A stretch of 64,000 nt of DNA from Chroococcidiopsis sp. TS-821 (GCF_002939305.1 NZ_MVDI01000001.1:186001-250000); one strand, 5' to 3'. Numbered from the stretch's first letter, positions 27,772 to 37,264 are shown. Program-made: numbers and translations. The notes: a model not told the origin generated them from the sequence alone.

Positions 27772-29586
27772 TCAACGAATGGGTACAAAACCAGCTTCGT
27801 CTATTAATTTTTCCCCCTCATCAGTTGCTAACAAATTCGCATAAGCAACTCCGGCTTGCTCATCAAGACTACCATCACGCTTGACAATCACAAACAGTCG
27901 GCGAGTTAATGGATATGAAGCGTTAGCAAGCGCGGTTTTATTCAAAACGGTTTCATTGACACCAACAAAAGGAGTAATAAACATTTCTCCTGGTGCTCTA
28001 GATAGCGGTAGAGGGTAGATAGTTTTTTGTCCGACGACAACAGATGCAGAAGCATAACTAATACCGCCAGGAGTAGCAGCGACTTTCAGAATAGCTTCAC
28101 TAGCTGTGCGTACAATTTGCACATTATTACCAAATTCTCTTCCAGCTAAAACTCGTTGTTGCACAACATCAGCAGTACCACTCACTTGCGGATCAAAACT
28201 AAACGCGGCGATCGGAAGATCCGATCCTCCTACAGTTTTCCAGTTATTGATTTCTCCTGAAAAAATATCTTGGAGTTGCGATAGATTTAGACCAACAATA
28301 AGATTGCGAGGATTAACAAAAAAAGTAATACCATCAATAGCAACAGGGATTTGCTCAAGCGCAAAGCCACGCAGTTTTGCTTGGTTTAATTCATTTTCTT
28401 TTAAAGGGCGCGATGAAAGTGCGAAACTTAATTCGCCATCAAGCAACATTTGTATGCCCTCGCTAGAACTTTGAGGAACACCAACAGGTTCAACAAAACG
28501 TAGCTGAAACTGTCTTTGCGACTGACTAATTGCAGATAGGATAGCTGGAGAACGTAACGGTGCAAACGTCGGCGAACCACCATAGTTAAATATGCCTTTA
28601 GGAACATTGGGAACCTCGGCGAAGGTTCTGTATGAAACAGAAATACTACTATTACTACTAACTTCGGAAGTGGTTGGGTTAGAAATGCTAAATTGAATTA
28701 ATCTATAAATTGAAAGTGTGACCGCTAGTGCTGTAGCAATAATTCCAATGCGTAGTAGAAATTGAATATTATTACGCTCGAGAGGCATACTATTTAGTGT
28801 AAGTGGCTCATCTTGTGTAGAGTTTTTTTCTGATGGAGCAACACCATTATTTGGCGCAAGGGCGATCGCTAAATTCTCGCTGAATTTAGTTAATAAAACT
28901 GAATTTGTTTGTGTATTGCTTTTGCTTAAAGACAATTGCTGCGGCTGTTGATGATTGGAATGAGATAGCTTTTCTAAATCGTCTATAATTCCCTCGATAA
29001 TGTAATGTTGATAAACTGATAGATTGGCAATTTGCTGCTCATAGGTTTGTTCGCTAGGTACGATAACTGTTTCTTGTGCAGAGAGTGGAACAAATAAATT
29101 GATTAATTCTCCTTTACTTAAGGCTGTATGACACTGCTGACAAACTTCTGGCGATATCAGCACTCCAGGGCGTGCAGGTTTATAATTCCACAAATTAGGG
29201 ATAACTTTTTTTTCTATTATTGATGGATTGTGTCGGTCAATGACGACTAATGGTCCTTTTTGTAGATAAGTAAATATAGTTTCTAAATGAAAGCTAAGGA
29301 GTGTTTCTTCTAAGTAGTAGCAGATGAAATAAGGAATAGCATTTTGCGATTTTTCGTCGATTCCTTCATGATATAGCCAGCCAAATAACGTCTGGGATGA
29401 AGTTATTTGGTGTAAGTAAACCGCACGGTATCCTAAACTCGGAGGATTCAATATATCCCAGTAGTAGGAAATAATGCGATCGCTAAAGACTTGCTGTACT
29501 GCTAGTGGTACTTGCTGACTTGCAAGCTGTTGAAATCCTCTACCAGCAAAATAAGTGTAGTGGAGTTGTCTTAAGAGTAAATCCAT
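27772..29586 (-). CDS. membrane-anchored PstS-like substrate-binding protein with unknown N-terminal half
   Basis: A 604-residue protein. Residues 1-205 form an unknown domain with a CxxC pair (Cys149, Cys152 in PEVCQQCHTALSKGE), like half a zinc knuckle. A Gln/Ser/Asn-rich linker leads to one transmembrane helix (about 275-297). Residues 320-604 are a phosphate-binding-protein-like (PstS) domain with GGSPTFAPLRSP, ALSSRPLKENEL, FFVNPRN, SQLQDIFSGEINNW and SGTADVVQQRVL. The order suggests a cytoplasmic sensor half and a periplasmic binding half. No pst transporter genes are nearby. Confidence 0.8.
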   Translation of the reverse strand: MDLLLRQLHYTYFAGRGFQQLASQQVPLAVQQVFSDRIISYYWDILNPPSLGYRAVYLHQITSSQTLFGWLYHEGIDEKSQNAIPYFICYYLEETLLSFHLETIFTYLQKGPLVVIDRHNPSIIEKKVIPNLWNYKPARPGVLISPEVCQQCHTALSKGELINLFVPLSAQETVIVPSEQTYEQQIANLSVYQHYIIEGIIDDLEKLSHSNHQQPQQLSLSKSNTQTNSVLLTKFSENLAIALAPNNGVAPSEKNSTQDEPLTLNSMPLERNNIQFLLRIGIIATALAVTLSIYRLIQFSISNPTTSEVSSNSSISVSYRTFAEVPNVPKGIFNYGGSPTFAPLRSPAILSAISQSQRQFQLRFVEPVGVPQSSSEGIQMLLDGELSFALSSRPLKENELNQAKLRGFALEQIPVAIDGITFFVNPRNLIVGLNLSQLQDIFSGEINNWKTVGGSDLPIAAFSFDPQVSGTADVVQQRVLAGREFGNNVQIVRTASEAILKVAATPGGISYASASVVVGQKTIYPLPLSRAPGEMFITPFVGVNETVLNKTALANASYPLTRRLFVIVKRDGSLDEQAGVAYANLLATDEGEKLIDEAGFVPIR

Positions 29587-29801
29587 CAGCGTACTTGCAA
29601 AAAAAAAAATTTAAACAATACTATCTTGAGGAAGATCTTTAAGCAACCATTCTATGAAACTTAGTAGATATGCAAAAAGATAACGAAAAATTTTGTAATT
29701 TTGTGCAATACACTACTAAAATTTCAATTTATAAAAATTTTATGTTTGTCATTAATACTAAAAATTTCAGTAATGCTGCAAAAGCGCGGCATAAATTTAC
29801 G

Positions 29802-30731
29802 ATGCACGCGTCCCGTCGCCAAATGTGGAGACAGCAACTTCCGCGTACACAAAAAATTATTGTGTTATTCACTACATTTTTTATCTTGCCAATATTAGCA
29901 ACAAGCGCAAGGGCTGAAAATTCAAATCGTCAAGCGATCGCCTTCCAGAATAATACACCTGAACAAGCAGGAATCACGCATCCGCCAGAAATGGCTTTTG
30001 TCCCAAGAAGACAGGTACCATTAAATCTTGTCCTAGAAACTGGGGCAGGAATATTGCTGTTGTGCGGACTGATCGCAGCTTACTTAGCAAATCGCACGCA
30101 AATGCCACTAACAACGGCAACCAAACCTCAAAACACGACATCATCCAAAACAAACAATCTAGCCTTAGCGCCAAGATCCACAACACCGCTACTTCCCAAT
30201 ACGACTGAGCCAATACAAGACGAGATCGCGCAAGCAGAACTCATAAAAGAAGTAACATTACAGTTACAAAAAGCCTTTGATGCGGAAGATTTATACAAAA
30301 CCGCAGTCAAAGCAATTCGTCGCGCGATCCGCAGCGATCGCGTGGTGATTTATCAACTCGACACCAACACGTGGCAAGGAAACATTGTCGCCGAATCGGT
30401 CGCCCCAGGATTGCCACAAACTTTACACGTCAAAATCAGCGATCCGTGCCTGCACGATCGCCATGTGGAATTGTATCAACAAGGGCACGTGCGCGCGATT
30501 AACGATATCTACCACGAACCCGAATTAACCGACTGTTACATCAAGCTACTCGAACAATTCGCCGTCAAAGCAAACTTAGTCGCGCCCATCGTGCAAAATG
30601 ACGTGTTATTTGGGTTACTGATTGCGCATCAGTGCGATCGCCCGCGAATTTGGCAGCAAAATGAGATTAGCTTATTTTCGCGTCTAGCAACGCAAGTCGG
30701 TTTTGCTATTAATCAAATTGATCTAACATGA
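29802..30731 (+). CDS. signal-anchored GAF domain protein, cyanobacteriochrome-like
   Basis: A hydrophobic segment (KIIVLFTTFFILPILATSARA) near the N-terminus, a second membrane segment (LVLETGAGILLLCGLIAAYLA) and one C-terminal GAF domain. The GAF carries DPC (Cys codon at 30447) and, 29 residues later, TDCYIKLLEQF (Cys codon at 30534), resembling the DXCF and CH cysteines of cyanobacteriochromes but as DPCL and CY. No kinase or cyclase output domain is present. The start is uncertain: the frame is open from an ATG at 29670, but 29802 gives a better signal sequence. Its TGA overlaps the next ATG by four bases. Confidence 0.75.
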   Translation: MHASRRQMWRQQLPRTQKIIVLFTTFFILPILATSARAENSNRQAIAFQNNTPEQAGITHPPEMAFVPRRQVPLNLVLETGAGILLLCGLIAAYLANRTQMPLTTATKPQNTTSSKTNNLALAPRSTTPLLPNTTEPIQDEIAQAELIKEVTLQLQKAFDAEDLYKTAVKAIRRAIRSDRVVIYQLDTNTWQGNIVAESVAPGLPQTLHVKISDPCLHDRHVELYQQGHVRAINDIYHEPELTDCYIKLLEQFAVKANLVAPIVQNDVLFGLLIAHQCDRPRIWQQNEISLFSRLATQVGFAINQIDLT

Positions 30732-31708
30732 AGAATTCGCAACCAATCGTTAGTTTAATTCAAGCTCAGTCTTACGAGCGAACCTTGTTACGTGCTGCTG
30801 TAGAAGAATTATTACAGCCTTGGGGAGGGCTAAAGGGTTTTATCAAACCTGGCGATCGCGTGTTACTCAAACCGAATTTACTCACAGGTTCGCGCCCTGA
30901 TAAAGAATGCACAACGCGTGCTGAGTTAGTTTACACCATAGCGCAGATGGTGATGGATCTTGGGGGTAAGCCATTTTTAGGCGATAGCCCTGCATTTGGG
31001 AGTGCTAAAGGTGTGGCGATCGCCAACGGCTATCAACCGTTAATTTCTGAACTGAATTTGCCTATTGTAGACTTTCACGGGCAACGCTATCAAACAGTCA
31101 GTCAAGAGTTTAACCACTTGCTGCTGTGTAAAGAAGCAATGGAAGCGGATGTCGTCATTAATCTACCCAAGGTGAAATCGCACAGCCAACTTACGTTAAC
31201 CCTCGGCGTGAAAAATCTCTTTGGCTGCGTTCCAGGAAAGATGAAAGCTTGGTGGCATATGGAAGCTGGAAAAGATCTTAACCGCTTTGCCCAAATGCTT
31301 GTCGAAACTGCGCGGACAATTAACCCAGATTTAACAATTATTGATGGCATTATCGGTCATGAAGGCAATGGTCCTAGTGGAGGCGAACCACGACAATTAG
31401 GCGTACTTGGTGCAGCGACAAACGTCTTTGCACTCGATCGCGCGATCGTCGATATATTGCAAGTGACACCTCAAAGCGTACCTACAATTGCGGCTCAAGC
31501 ACGTCTTGGATTGTGTGCAGATACAACTCAAATTCACTTTCCGCTTTTACAACCTACCACGTTGCAGGTAGACGATTGGAAATTACCCGATGCGCTTGTG
31601 CCAATTGATTTTGGCATGCCGCGGATCATTCAGTCTACGTTTAAACATCTCTATATCCGCTGGATTCAAGAACCAATGCGAGCTTATACCAATGCTGTGG
31701 GAAAGTAA
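30728..31708 (+). CDS. DUF362 domain-containing protein
   Basis: A 326-residue DUF362 family protein. Conserved elements are KPGDRVLLKPNLL, LGDSPAFGSAKGVA, INLPKVKSHSQLTLTLGVKNLFGCVPG and IIDGIIGHEGNGPSGG. The C-terminal ferredoxin domain found in some members is absent. The function is unknown. It overlaps the GAF gene by four bases (ATGA), so the two are co-translated. A hairpin terminator follows. Confidence 0.88.
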   Translation: MKNSQPIVSLIQAQSYERTLLRAAVEELLQPWGGLKGFIKPGDRVLLKPNLLTGSRPDKECTTRAELVYTIAQMVMDLGGKPFLGDSPAFGSAKGVAIANGYQPLISELNLPIVDFHGQRYQTVSQEFNHLLLCKEAMEADVVINLPKVKSHSQLTLTLGVKNLFGCVPGKMKAWWHMEAGKDLNRFAQMLVETARTINPDLTIIDGIIGHEGNGPSGGEPRQLGVLGAATNVFALDRAIVDILQVTPQSVPTIAAQARLGLCADTTQIHFPLLQPTTLQVDDWKLPDALVPIDFGMPRIIQSTFKHLYIRWIQEPMRAYTNAVGK

Positions 31709-31791
31709 GCGTATTTACTTAAGTGTAAACTATGCTACGATGAGCCACTATCAGTTTAGATTAAGCTGTTAACACCCTCCGATTGCTCAAG

Positions 31792-31827
31792 CAACCGCCA
31801 TCAAGCTAGCTAGTGGCGGTTTTTTAT
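31792..31827 (+). terminator. rho-independent terminator after the DUF362 gene
   Basis: AACCGCCA and TGGCGGTT form a stem around a 13-base loop, followed by TTTTTT. It lies about 85 bases after the stop. Confidence 0.8.
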
Positions 31828-31949
31828 TGTGAATTTGGCATTCTATATCCACGCCAGCTGCTTTTACGCATGAGGCAAGCTGAGCAACATTCGATAAGAA
31901 TAGTAACAGCAAGGTAATAATAAAAGATAAATACTCTTGTGGTTAAATC

Positions 31950-32516
31950 GTGGTTGTTAACGCGCCTACTCAACAAAATACGACGTTTCGCATCTCGCCC
32001 ATTATTCGGGTGACGTTGATGAGTTTATACATGGCTTTAACAGTACCTTTGCCTTTTTTATCAAGTATGACAGCAGCACCTGTACCGCCAGTGTTGTTGT
32101 GGATAGGGATTAGTATTGGCGCTGTAGCGTTATACGCGGCGTTGTGCGAACGAGTTATTGTCGATGAACAACAAATTCAAGTAACTTATCCGCGCTGGGT
32201 ACCCAAGTTTTTTCGTAAAGGGTGGGCGTTACCTTGGACGGAGGTCAAGGATTTAAAGCCACGCACGACAGGTCAAGGCGGTTTAGTATACTATTTTTTA
32301 AGTAAAGAAGGAAAAGGCTACTTGTTACCGATGCGCGTAGCAGGTTTTGCGAGGTTGGTTGAGTACGTACAAGCGAAGACAGGTATTGATACAACAGATG
32401 TCAAACCTCTAGCACAGCCGTGGATGTATTTAATTTTGCTAGCGTTTACGGTGCTACTACTCTTAGTAGATGCTTGGACGATTATCACTGCACTATCGCA
32501 AGGTAGTTTAACTTAA
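31950..32516 (+). CDS. conserved membrane protein next to ABC ATPase
   Basis: A 188-residue protein with three predicted transmembrane helices: about 18-38, 47-66 and 152-175. A soluble stretch of about 80 residues lies between (ERVIVDEQQIQVTYPRWVPKFF...LPWTEVKDLKPRTTG), similar in style to bacterial PH-like membrane domains. A GTG start was chosen. It precedes the ABC ATPase gene by a few bases, so a common operon is likely. Whether it acts with the ATPase is not known. Confidence 0.72.
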   Translation: MVVNAPTQQNTTFRISPIIRVTLMSLYMALTVPLPFLSSMTAAPVPPVLLWIGISIGAVALYAALCERVIVDEQQIQVTYPRWVPKFFRKGWALPWTEVKDLKPRTTGQGGLVYYFLSKEGKGYLLPMRVAGFARLVEYVQAKTGIDTTDVKPLAQPWMYLILLAFTVLLLLVDAWTIITALSQGSLT

Positions 32517-32546
32517 TTACAGTTGTATTCGAGGAATAGGTGTGGA

Positions 32547-33290
32547 GTGCCAACACAACTGCGCTTACAGCAGGTGAGTTTATCGGCTGCGATTGGTTCG
32601 CAGTCTTTACTACAAGATATCTCTTTTGATGTTTCAAAGGGCGATCGCATTGCGATTGTCGGTTCATCTGGTGCAGGGAAAACGTCGCTGTTACGACTAT
32701 TGAATCGCTTAAGCGAACCAACAGCAGGTATGATTTGGTTTGAAAATCAAGACTATCGCCAAATTCCTGTGTTGCAGCTACGTCAACAAATCGTACTAGT
32801 ACCCCAAGAGTCAAAGTTGTTGGGAATGACAGTACAAGAGGCGATCGCTTATCCTCTTGTGTTGCGCAAATTGTCAAAACGACAAATTCAACAACGCGTT
32901 TCCCAATGTCTGGAAGCCTTGCATATTCCCGCAGAGTGGTTAGATCGCAATGAATTGCAACTTTCGGTAGGGCAAAGACAGTTAGTTGCGATCGCGCGGG
33001 CTTTAGTCATTCAACCTAAAATTTTACTATTCGATGAACCTACATCTGCATTAGATGCAGGTAAATCGTCACACCTAGTACAAGTTTTAACTGATTTAGC
33101 TACAACGCATCAAACGACCATTTTGATGGTGAATCATCAATTAGAGATTGCAGAGTTATTCTGTACGCGCGTTTTACACTTACAACAGGGTAAGCTAATT
33201 CAAGATCGACCTAGTACTCAAGTCGATTGGATTAACCTACAACAAACTCTCATACAAGCTGAAGCAGAAACAGTTGCTGAATGGGGCTAA
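32547..33290 (+). CDS. ABC transporter ATP-binding protein
   Basis: A 247-residue ATPase. Walker A is GSSGAGKTSLL, the signature is LSVGQRQLVAIARAL (LSVGQ instead of LSGGQ), Walker B is ILLFDEPTSALD, and the switch histidine is in ILMVNHQLEIAE. The GTG at 32547 (VPTQLRLQQ) is preferred; the frame is open from a TTG at 32523. The size and short sequence recall FetA/YbbL-type ATPases. The usual FetB-like permease is not next to it, unless the upstream membrane protein serves. Confidence 0.88.
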   Translation: MPTQLRLQQVSLSAAIGSQSLLQDISFDVSKGDRIAIVGSSGAGKTSLLRLLNRLSEPTAGMIWFENQDYRQIPVLQLRQQIVLVPQESKLLGMTVQEAIAYPLVLRKLSKRQIQQRVSQCLEALHIPAEWLDRNELQLSVGQRQLVAIARALVIQPKILLFDEPTSALDAGKSSHLVQVLTDLATTHQTTILMVNHQLEIAELFCTRVLHLQQGKLIQDRPSTQVDWINLQQTLIQAEAETVAEWG

Positions 33291-33511
33291 ATTCTATTCA
33301 ACACTTCTCGAATGATTTGCGGAAGCTGCACGAGCTGCTGCCAAAGTTGTTGTGGTTGAACCCCAAAACCAATTTGTAAAATCAGCACGATCGCTGCAAT
33401 TGTCAGCGCGGTGCTAAGTGTTGTCTTGACGACTCTAATTAATGCAGTGAATACCAACCAAGCTACAATTAAAGCTGCAATTAAAATAATTAAATCTATT
33501 GGCACAAGCAT
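33287..33511 (-). CDS. small hydrophobic protein convergent with the ABC ATPase
   Basis: A 74-residue protein with two hydrophobic helices (PIDLIILIAALIVAWLVFTAL and TALTIAAIVLILQIGFG) and an amphipathic tail LVQLPQIIREVLNRI. The ATG at 33511 starts directly before the first helix; an upstream frame extends to 33550. Its stop overlaps the ATPase stop by four bases, end to end. Unknown function. Confidence 0.6.
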   Translation of the reverse strand: MLVPIDLIILIAALIVAWLVFTALIRVVKTTLSTALTIAAIVLILQIGFGVQPQQLWQQLVQLPQIIREVLNRI

Positions 33512-33649
33512 TGCCTCATATCGTTTCATTTTAACTGTGATACATATCATCAGCAGGAGAAAACTTAAGTTTTCGTTCTCATTTAGTGGAAGAGGAGTGC
33601 ATGTTGATTTCTTAACTGCTGATTGTTTCCAAATGATAGGATATTAACT

Positions 33650-34993
33650 ATGTCATCAATGCAATGGCGAAAACTGCTATCTCGCAGTCGATTATTTCAC
33701 AATCTGAATGTTGAAGATTCTGGAAGAACAGCTTTTGAGAAAGATTTCGATAAAATTATTTTCTCTTCTTATTTTAGAAGATTAAAAGATAAAACACAAG
33801 TCTTTTCTTTAGTAGATAATGATTATATTCGCAGCCGTCTAAGTCATAGTTTAGAAGCTTCTTGTGTAGGAAGAACTTTAGGAACGCTTGTCGGGCAAGA
33901 AATTGTTAAACGCCACGCCAAAGAATTATACGACTATACAGCACGCGATTTTGGCGATATTGTCGCGGCAGCTTGTCTATCCCATGATATCGGTAATCCA
34001 CCTTTTGGTCATGCCGGAGAAGACGCAATTCAAGAGTGGTTTAAATCGCCCAACGCAGCAGCAGTATTATCGCTATTAACCCCTGGACAACAAGCCGATT
34101 TCAAGTGTTTTGAAGGTAACGCTCAAGGCTTTAGAATTCTCACAAAACTTGATAAACCACAACATCGCCAAGGTTTACAGTTTACTTGTGCAACTTTAGC
34201 AACATTTACTAAATATCCTAGAGAAGCTGGGATTAACAGTAACTCATTTAATAAATATAATAGTAATTCTGATAACAAGAGTACCAAAAAACATGGTTTT
34301 TTTCAAGAAGAAAAAGAACTATTTGCGCAAATAGCCCAAGAAGTTGGTTTAATTCGTCGCCAAAAAGATATTGCTTGGTGGTGCAGACATCCTTTAGTTT
34401 TTCTCGTTGAAGCTGCTGATGATATTTGCTATCACATCGTAGATTTAGAAGATGGCTTCTCGATGGGATACATTGACTATGCAGAAGCTAAAATGTGGTT
34501 GATTGATATTCTAGAGGGAGAAAAAATTGAGCAATTTGATGATAAAAAAGAACAGATTAAGTACCTACGAGCTAAAGCAATTCATAAATTAATTACTGAA
34601 GTAAAACAAGTTTTTCTCGACTGCGAAGAACAACTTTTATCTGGTACTTTTGACAGTCCATTAACTTCGCAAATTGCATCAGGATTAAAATTAAAGGAGA
34701 TTATCGAATTAACACGTAAGAATGTTTATGAAGCTTGTGAAGTTGTCGAAGTAAAAGTTGCTGGTTATCAAGTGCTTGGAGGATTGTTAGAAGAGTTTGT
34801 TAGCGCTGTGACTAACAATAACTTATCGAAAAGTTATTTAACAAAAAAACTATTGCCTAATTTTAAAGATACTGAACAACTGTATAGCAAAGTTTTACAA
34901 GTGACCGATTATATTTCGGGAATGACCGATTCCTACGCAGTTTCCCTGTTTAAGAAAATTAAAGGAATTTCGTTACCGCGTGGTGGAAGGTAG
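33650..34993 (+). CDS. dGTPase-like HD domain triphosphohydrolase
   Basis: A 447-residue HD-domain protein of the deoxyguanosine triphosphate triphosphohydrolase family. Signatures are the N-terminal FSSYFRRLKDKTQVF, RSRLSHSLEASCVGRTLG, the metal motif CLSHDIGNPPFGHAGEDAI and VEAADDICYHIVDLEDG. It would hydrolyse dNTPs to nucleosides and triphosphate. The ATG at 33650 follows a GATAGGATATT ribosome site. The gene is clearly richer in A/T than its neighbours and has no HIP1 site that I saw, hinting at horizontal origin. Confidence 0.88.
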   Translation: MSSMQWRKLLSRSRLFHNLNVEDSGRTAFEKDFDKIIFSSYFRRLKDKTQVFSLVDNDYIRSRLSHSLEASCVGRTLGTLVGQEIVKRHAKELYDYTARDFGDIVAAACLSHDIGNPPFGHAGEDAIQEWFKSPNAAAVLSLLTPGQQADFKCFEGNAQGFRILTKLDKPQHRQGLQFTCATLATFTKYPREAGINSNSFNKYNSNSDNKSTKKHGFFQEEKELFAQIAQEVGLIRRQKDIAWWCRHPLVFLVEAADDICYHIVDLEDGFSMGYIDYAEAKMWLIDILEGEKIEQFDDKKEQIKYLRAKAIHKLITEVKQVFLDCEEQLLSGTFDSPLTSQIASGLKLKEIIELTRKNVYEACEVVEVKVAGYQVLGGLLEEFVSAVTNNNLSKSYLTKKLLPNFKDTEQLYSKVLQVTDYISGMTDSYAVSLFKKIKGISLPRGGR

Positions 34994-35040
34994 TTAGTGT
35001 TGAGTGGTGAGTGATGAGTTACGTAAACAAACACTATTTC

Positions 35041-35135
35041 TCCTCTGCACCTCTGCTTCCTCTGCACCTCTGCTTCCTCTGCACCTCTGCTTCCTCTGCA
35101 CCTCTGCTTCCTCTGCACCTCTGCTTCCTCTGCTT
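35041..35135. repeat. GCAGAGG tandem array between dGTPase and TPR genes
   Basis: About five 17-base units, each an 8-base CCTCTGCA plus a 9-base CCTCTGCTT, read on the plus strand. In the sense of the TPR gene the array starts right after the stop codon (35137-35139). Confidence 0.9.
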
Positions 35136-35136
35136 A

Positions 35137-36012
35137 TCATTGCAGTTCTCTAATGCGTTCTTGAGCATCTTGATAATACTCTGGTTTTTGTTGTTGCTCA
35201 TAGAGGTTAGCTGCTTGTTGGAAGTCTTGCAACGCTTGCTGAGTGTTCCCTAAAGCGCTGTAGGAAAGTGCGCGGTTGTAGTATGCTTCTGCGTAATTGG
35301 GCTTGATTTGTAGGGCTTGGTTAAAGTCAGCGATCGCACTTTGGTGTTCGCCTGCGTTGTACCGCGCAATACCGCGATTAAAATACGCATCTGCATCTTT
35401 AGGATTTAACTGTAAGACTTGAGTGTAGTCGAGAATTGCACCGCGATTGTCACCGCGACGTCGCCGTGCATTGCCACGATTGTAATAAAATCCAGGTCGA
35501 TTTGGTTCGAGTTGAATCGCTTGGTTAAAATCAGCCATTGCGTTGAGTTCGTCACCCAGCGCAAACCGCAGAATTCCCCGACTGTTGTAAGCTGAAGCAA
35601 ACTTCGGATTGAGTGCGATCGCGCGATTGTAATCAGCGATCGCGGCTTCATTGTTTCCTAACCTATCGTAAGCAATTCCCCGATTGTAGTAAGTTGTTGC
35701 ATTGTTGGGATTGATGCTGATTGCTTGATTGTAATCGGCGATCGCGCCTTGATGATCTCCCAAATCGTCGCGAGCGTTACCACGATTTTCGTAAGCTGCT
35801 GCGTTAGCAGGATCGAGACGAATCACTTCAGTAAAACTTGCGATCGCGCCTTGAACATCACCCTTATTGTACTGATTAATACCTTGTTTGTAATAGTTTT
35901 GGATACTTGTTTCGATTGCTGGTTGTGTTGTTTCTGCTTCAACAACCGTTGGCGTATTCACCAAAACGTAGACAATTCCTAAGATAGCAATACTGGTTTT
36001 CAGGCGGTTCAT
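35137..36012 (-). CDS. secreted tetratricopeptide repeat protein
   Basis: A 291-residue protein with a signal peptide (MNRLKTSIAILGIVYVLVN, cleavage likely after VEA) and about seven tandem TPR units of 34 residues. Each contains a variant of AIADYNQAIxLNPNxAxAYYNRGIA. The TPR solenoid implies protein-protein binding in the periplasm. No other domain is visible. The GCAGAGG array follows its stop directly. Confidence 0.88.
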   Translation of the reverse strand: MNRLKTSIAILGIVYVLVNTPTVVEAETTQPAIETSIQNYYKQGINQYNKGDVQGAIASFTEVIRLDPANAAAYENRGNARDDLGDHQGAIADYNQAISINPNNATTYYNRGIAYDRLGNNEAAIADYNRAIALNPKFASAYNSRGILRFALGDELNAMADFNQAIQLEPNRPGFYYNRGNARRRRGDNRGAILDYTQVLQLNPKDADAYFNRGIARYNAGEHQSAIADFNQALQIKPNYAEAYYNRALSYSALGNTQQALQDFQQAANLYEQQQKPEYYQDAQERIRELQ

Positions 36013-36694
36013 AGCTTTACGTAATTATGAGGTTTATTGTTTATTTGTGGTGCTATTTTGCACTGGCACTACAGACAACTAATCCCAGTGATAACTTATC
36101 AAATTTCCCAGAACATTGGTGAATTTATAGATAGAGAAAGGGAATATCTTTAAAAAGGGCGATCGCCGAGACCGATAAACCTCCTGCATAAACCAAATCT
36201 TGTGTCCCAAACTTGAGGAAGAGTGAAAAGAGATAAAAAAGTTCTCAATCACTAAAAGTCTCCCACACGTGGATAGCCAGTGCGCAATTTATTGCTGCTA
36301 CCAACGCTGCGCGAAACGCTACAACTTTCCTATCGGGCTGATTTCCGCGCTAGCTATTTAATTGAACAGTATGCGGGTGGTGAAAATGCTTATCGTTTGC
36401 TGATTGAGATGCAAAGTTTACCAAGCGTTGTCGCGATCGCCTCAATAAACAATAAACGATTAAGTTTTTTTGGCTCATGCTTTACAAACTAAGTTATATC
36501 TCGTACGTCGAGCGTGACCCAACATAATTAATGATATTTACCATTACCCATTGCGACAATCGGCGATTGATACGCTAAGTCGTCAACTGCGAAGCGGAAC
36601 GAGTCGTCGCTTTGCGCATGGGCGATCGCTTATGTATCGTAAGTGAAGAAGCCGAAAAATTAGTTCTTTGGGATTATTTCTTGGAGGATGACCG
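36013..36694. other. intergenic region with apparent gene remnants
   Basis: A palindrome-family fragment (AAAGTCTCCCACACGTGG) at 36256-36275. After it an open stretch at 36280-36492 encodes 70 residues (LRETLQLSYRADFRASYLIEQYAGG) with plausible protein composition but no recognised family. A further 27-codon frame at 36618-36699 (MGDRLCIVSEEAEKLVLWDY) runs into the start of the Uma2 gene. These look like decayed coding sequence; the origin is unknown. Confidence 0.35.
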
Positions 36695-37264
36695 ATGGTA
36701 ACTTCAACTCAATCGACACCAACAATTTCTTTAGAAGAGTTTCTCCAATTACCAGAGACCAAACCTGCAAGTGAATATATCGACGGTCAAGTTTACCAAA
36801 AACCTATGCCCCAAGGAGAACACAGTACAATTCAAACCGAGTTAACCTCTGCAATTAATCGAGTTGGTAAACCGCAGAAGCTAGCTTACGCCTTTACTGA
36901 ATTACGCTGCACCTTTGGCGGTGGTTCAATCGTACCAGATATCGCCGTTTTTGAATGGCAACACATACCGTTACTTCCTAATGGCAGAATTGCGAATAAG
37001 TTTGAAATTCACCCAGATTGGACAATCGAAATTCTTTCTCCTCAACAACCTCCCAATCGCGTCATTCGTAAAATCAGCCTTTGTCTTAAGCAGGGAACTA
37101 AGTTAGCTTGGCTTATCGATCCTGAGGATGAATCTGTCACCGTATTTCAACCTAACCAGCTACCAGAATTGAAAGAAGCACAAGACATCTTACCAGTTTT
37201 GGATGTGCTAAAAGATTGGCAACTCCCCGCAGCTGAATTGTTTGGTTGGTTGCGTTTTGCGTAA
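36695..37264 (+). CDS. Uma2 family endonuclease-like protein (DUF820)
   Basis: A 189-residue protein of the Uma2 family with a PD-(D/E)XK-like fold. Visible elements are ISLEEFLQLPETKPASEYIDGQVYQKPMP at the start, VPDIAVFEW, WTIEILSPQQPPNRVIRKISLCLKQGTKLAWLIDPEDESVTVF. The ATG at 36695 has a good TTGGAGGATG ribosome site. The family is hugely expanded in cyanobacteria, with unknown function. Three other copies, one broken, are in the window. Confidence 0.9.
   Translation: MVTSTQSTPTISLEEFLQLPETKPASEYIDGQVYQKPMPQGEHSTIQTELTSAINRVGKPQKLAYAFTELRCTFGGGSIVPDIAVFEWQHIPLLPNGRIANKFEIHPDWTIEILSPQQPPNRVIRKISLCLKQGTKLAWLIDPEDESVTVFQPNQLPELKEAQDILPVLDVLKDWQLPAAELFGWLRFA

Noticed and set aside
35041-35135. 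CRISPR array
   Set aside because: Units of 8 and 9 bases follow each other directly without unique spacers, and no cas gene is nearby.
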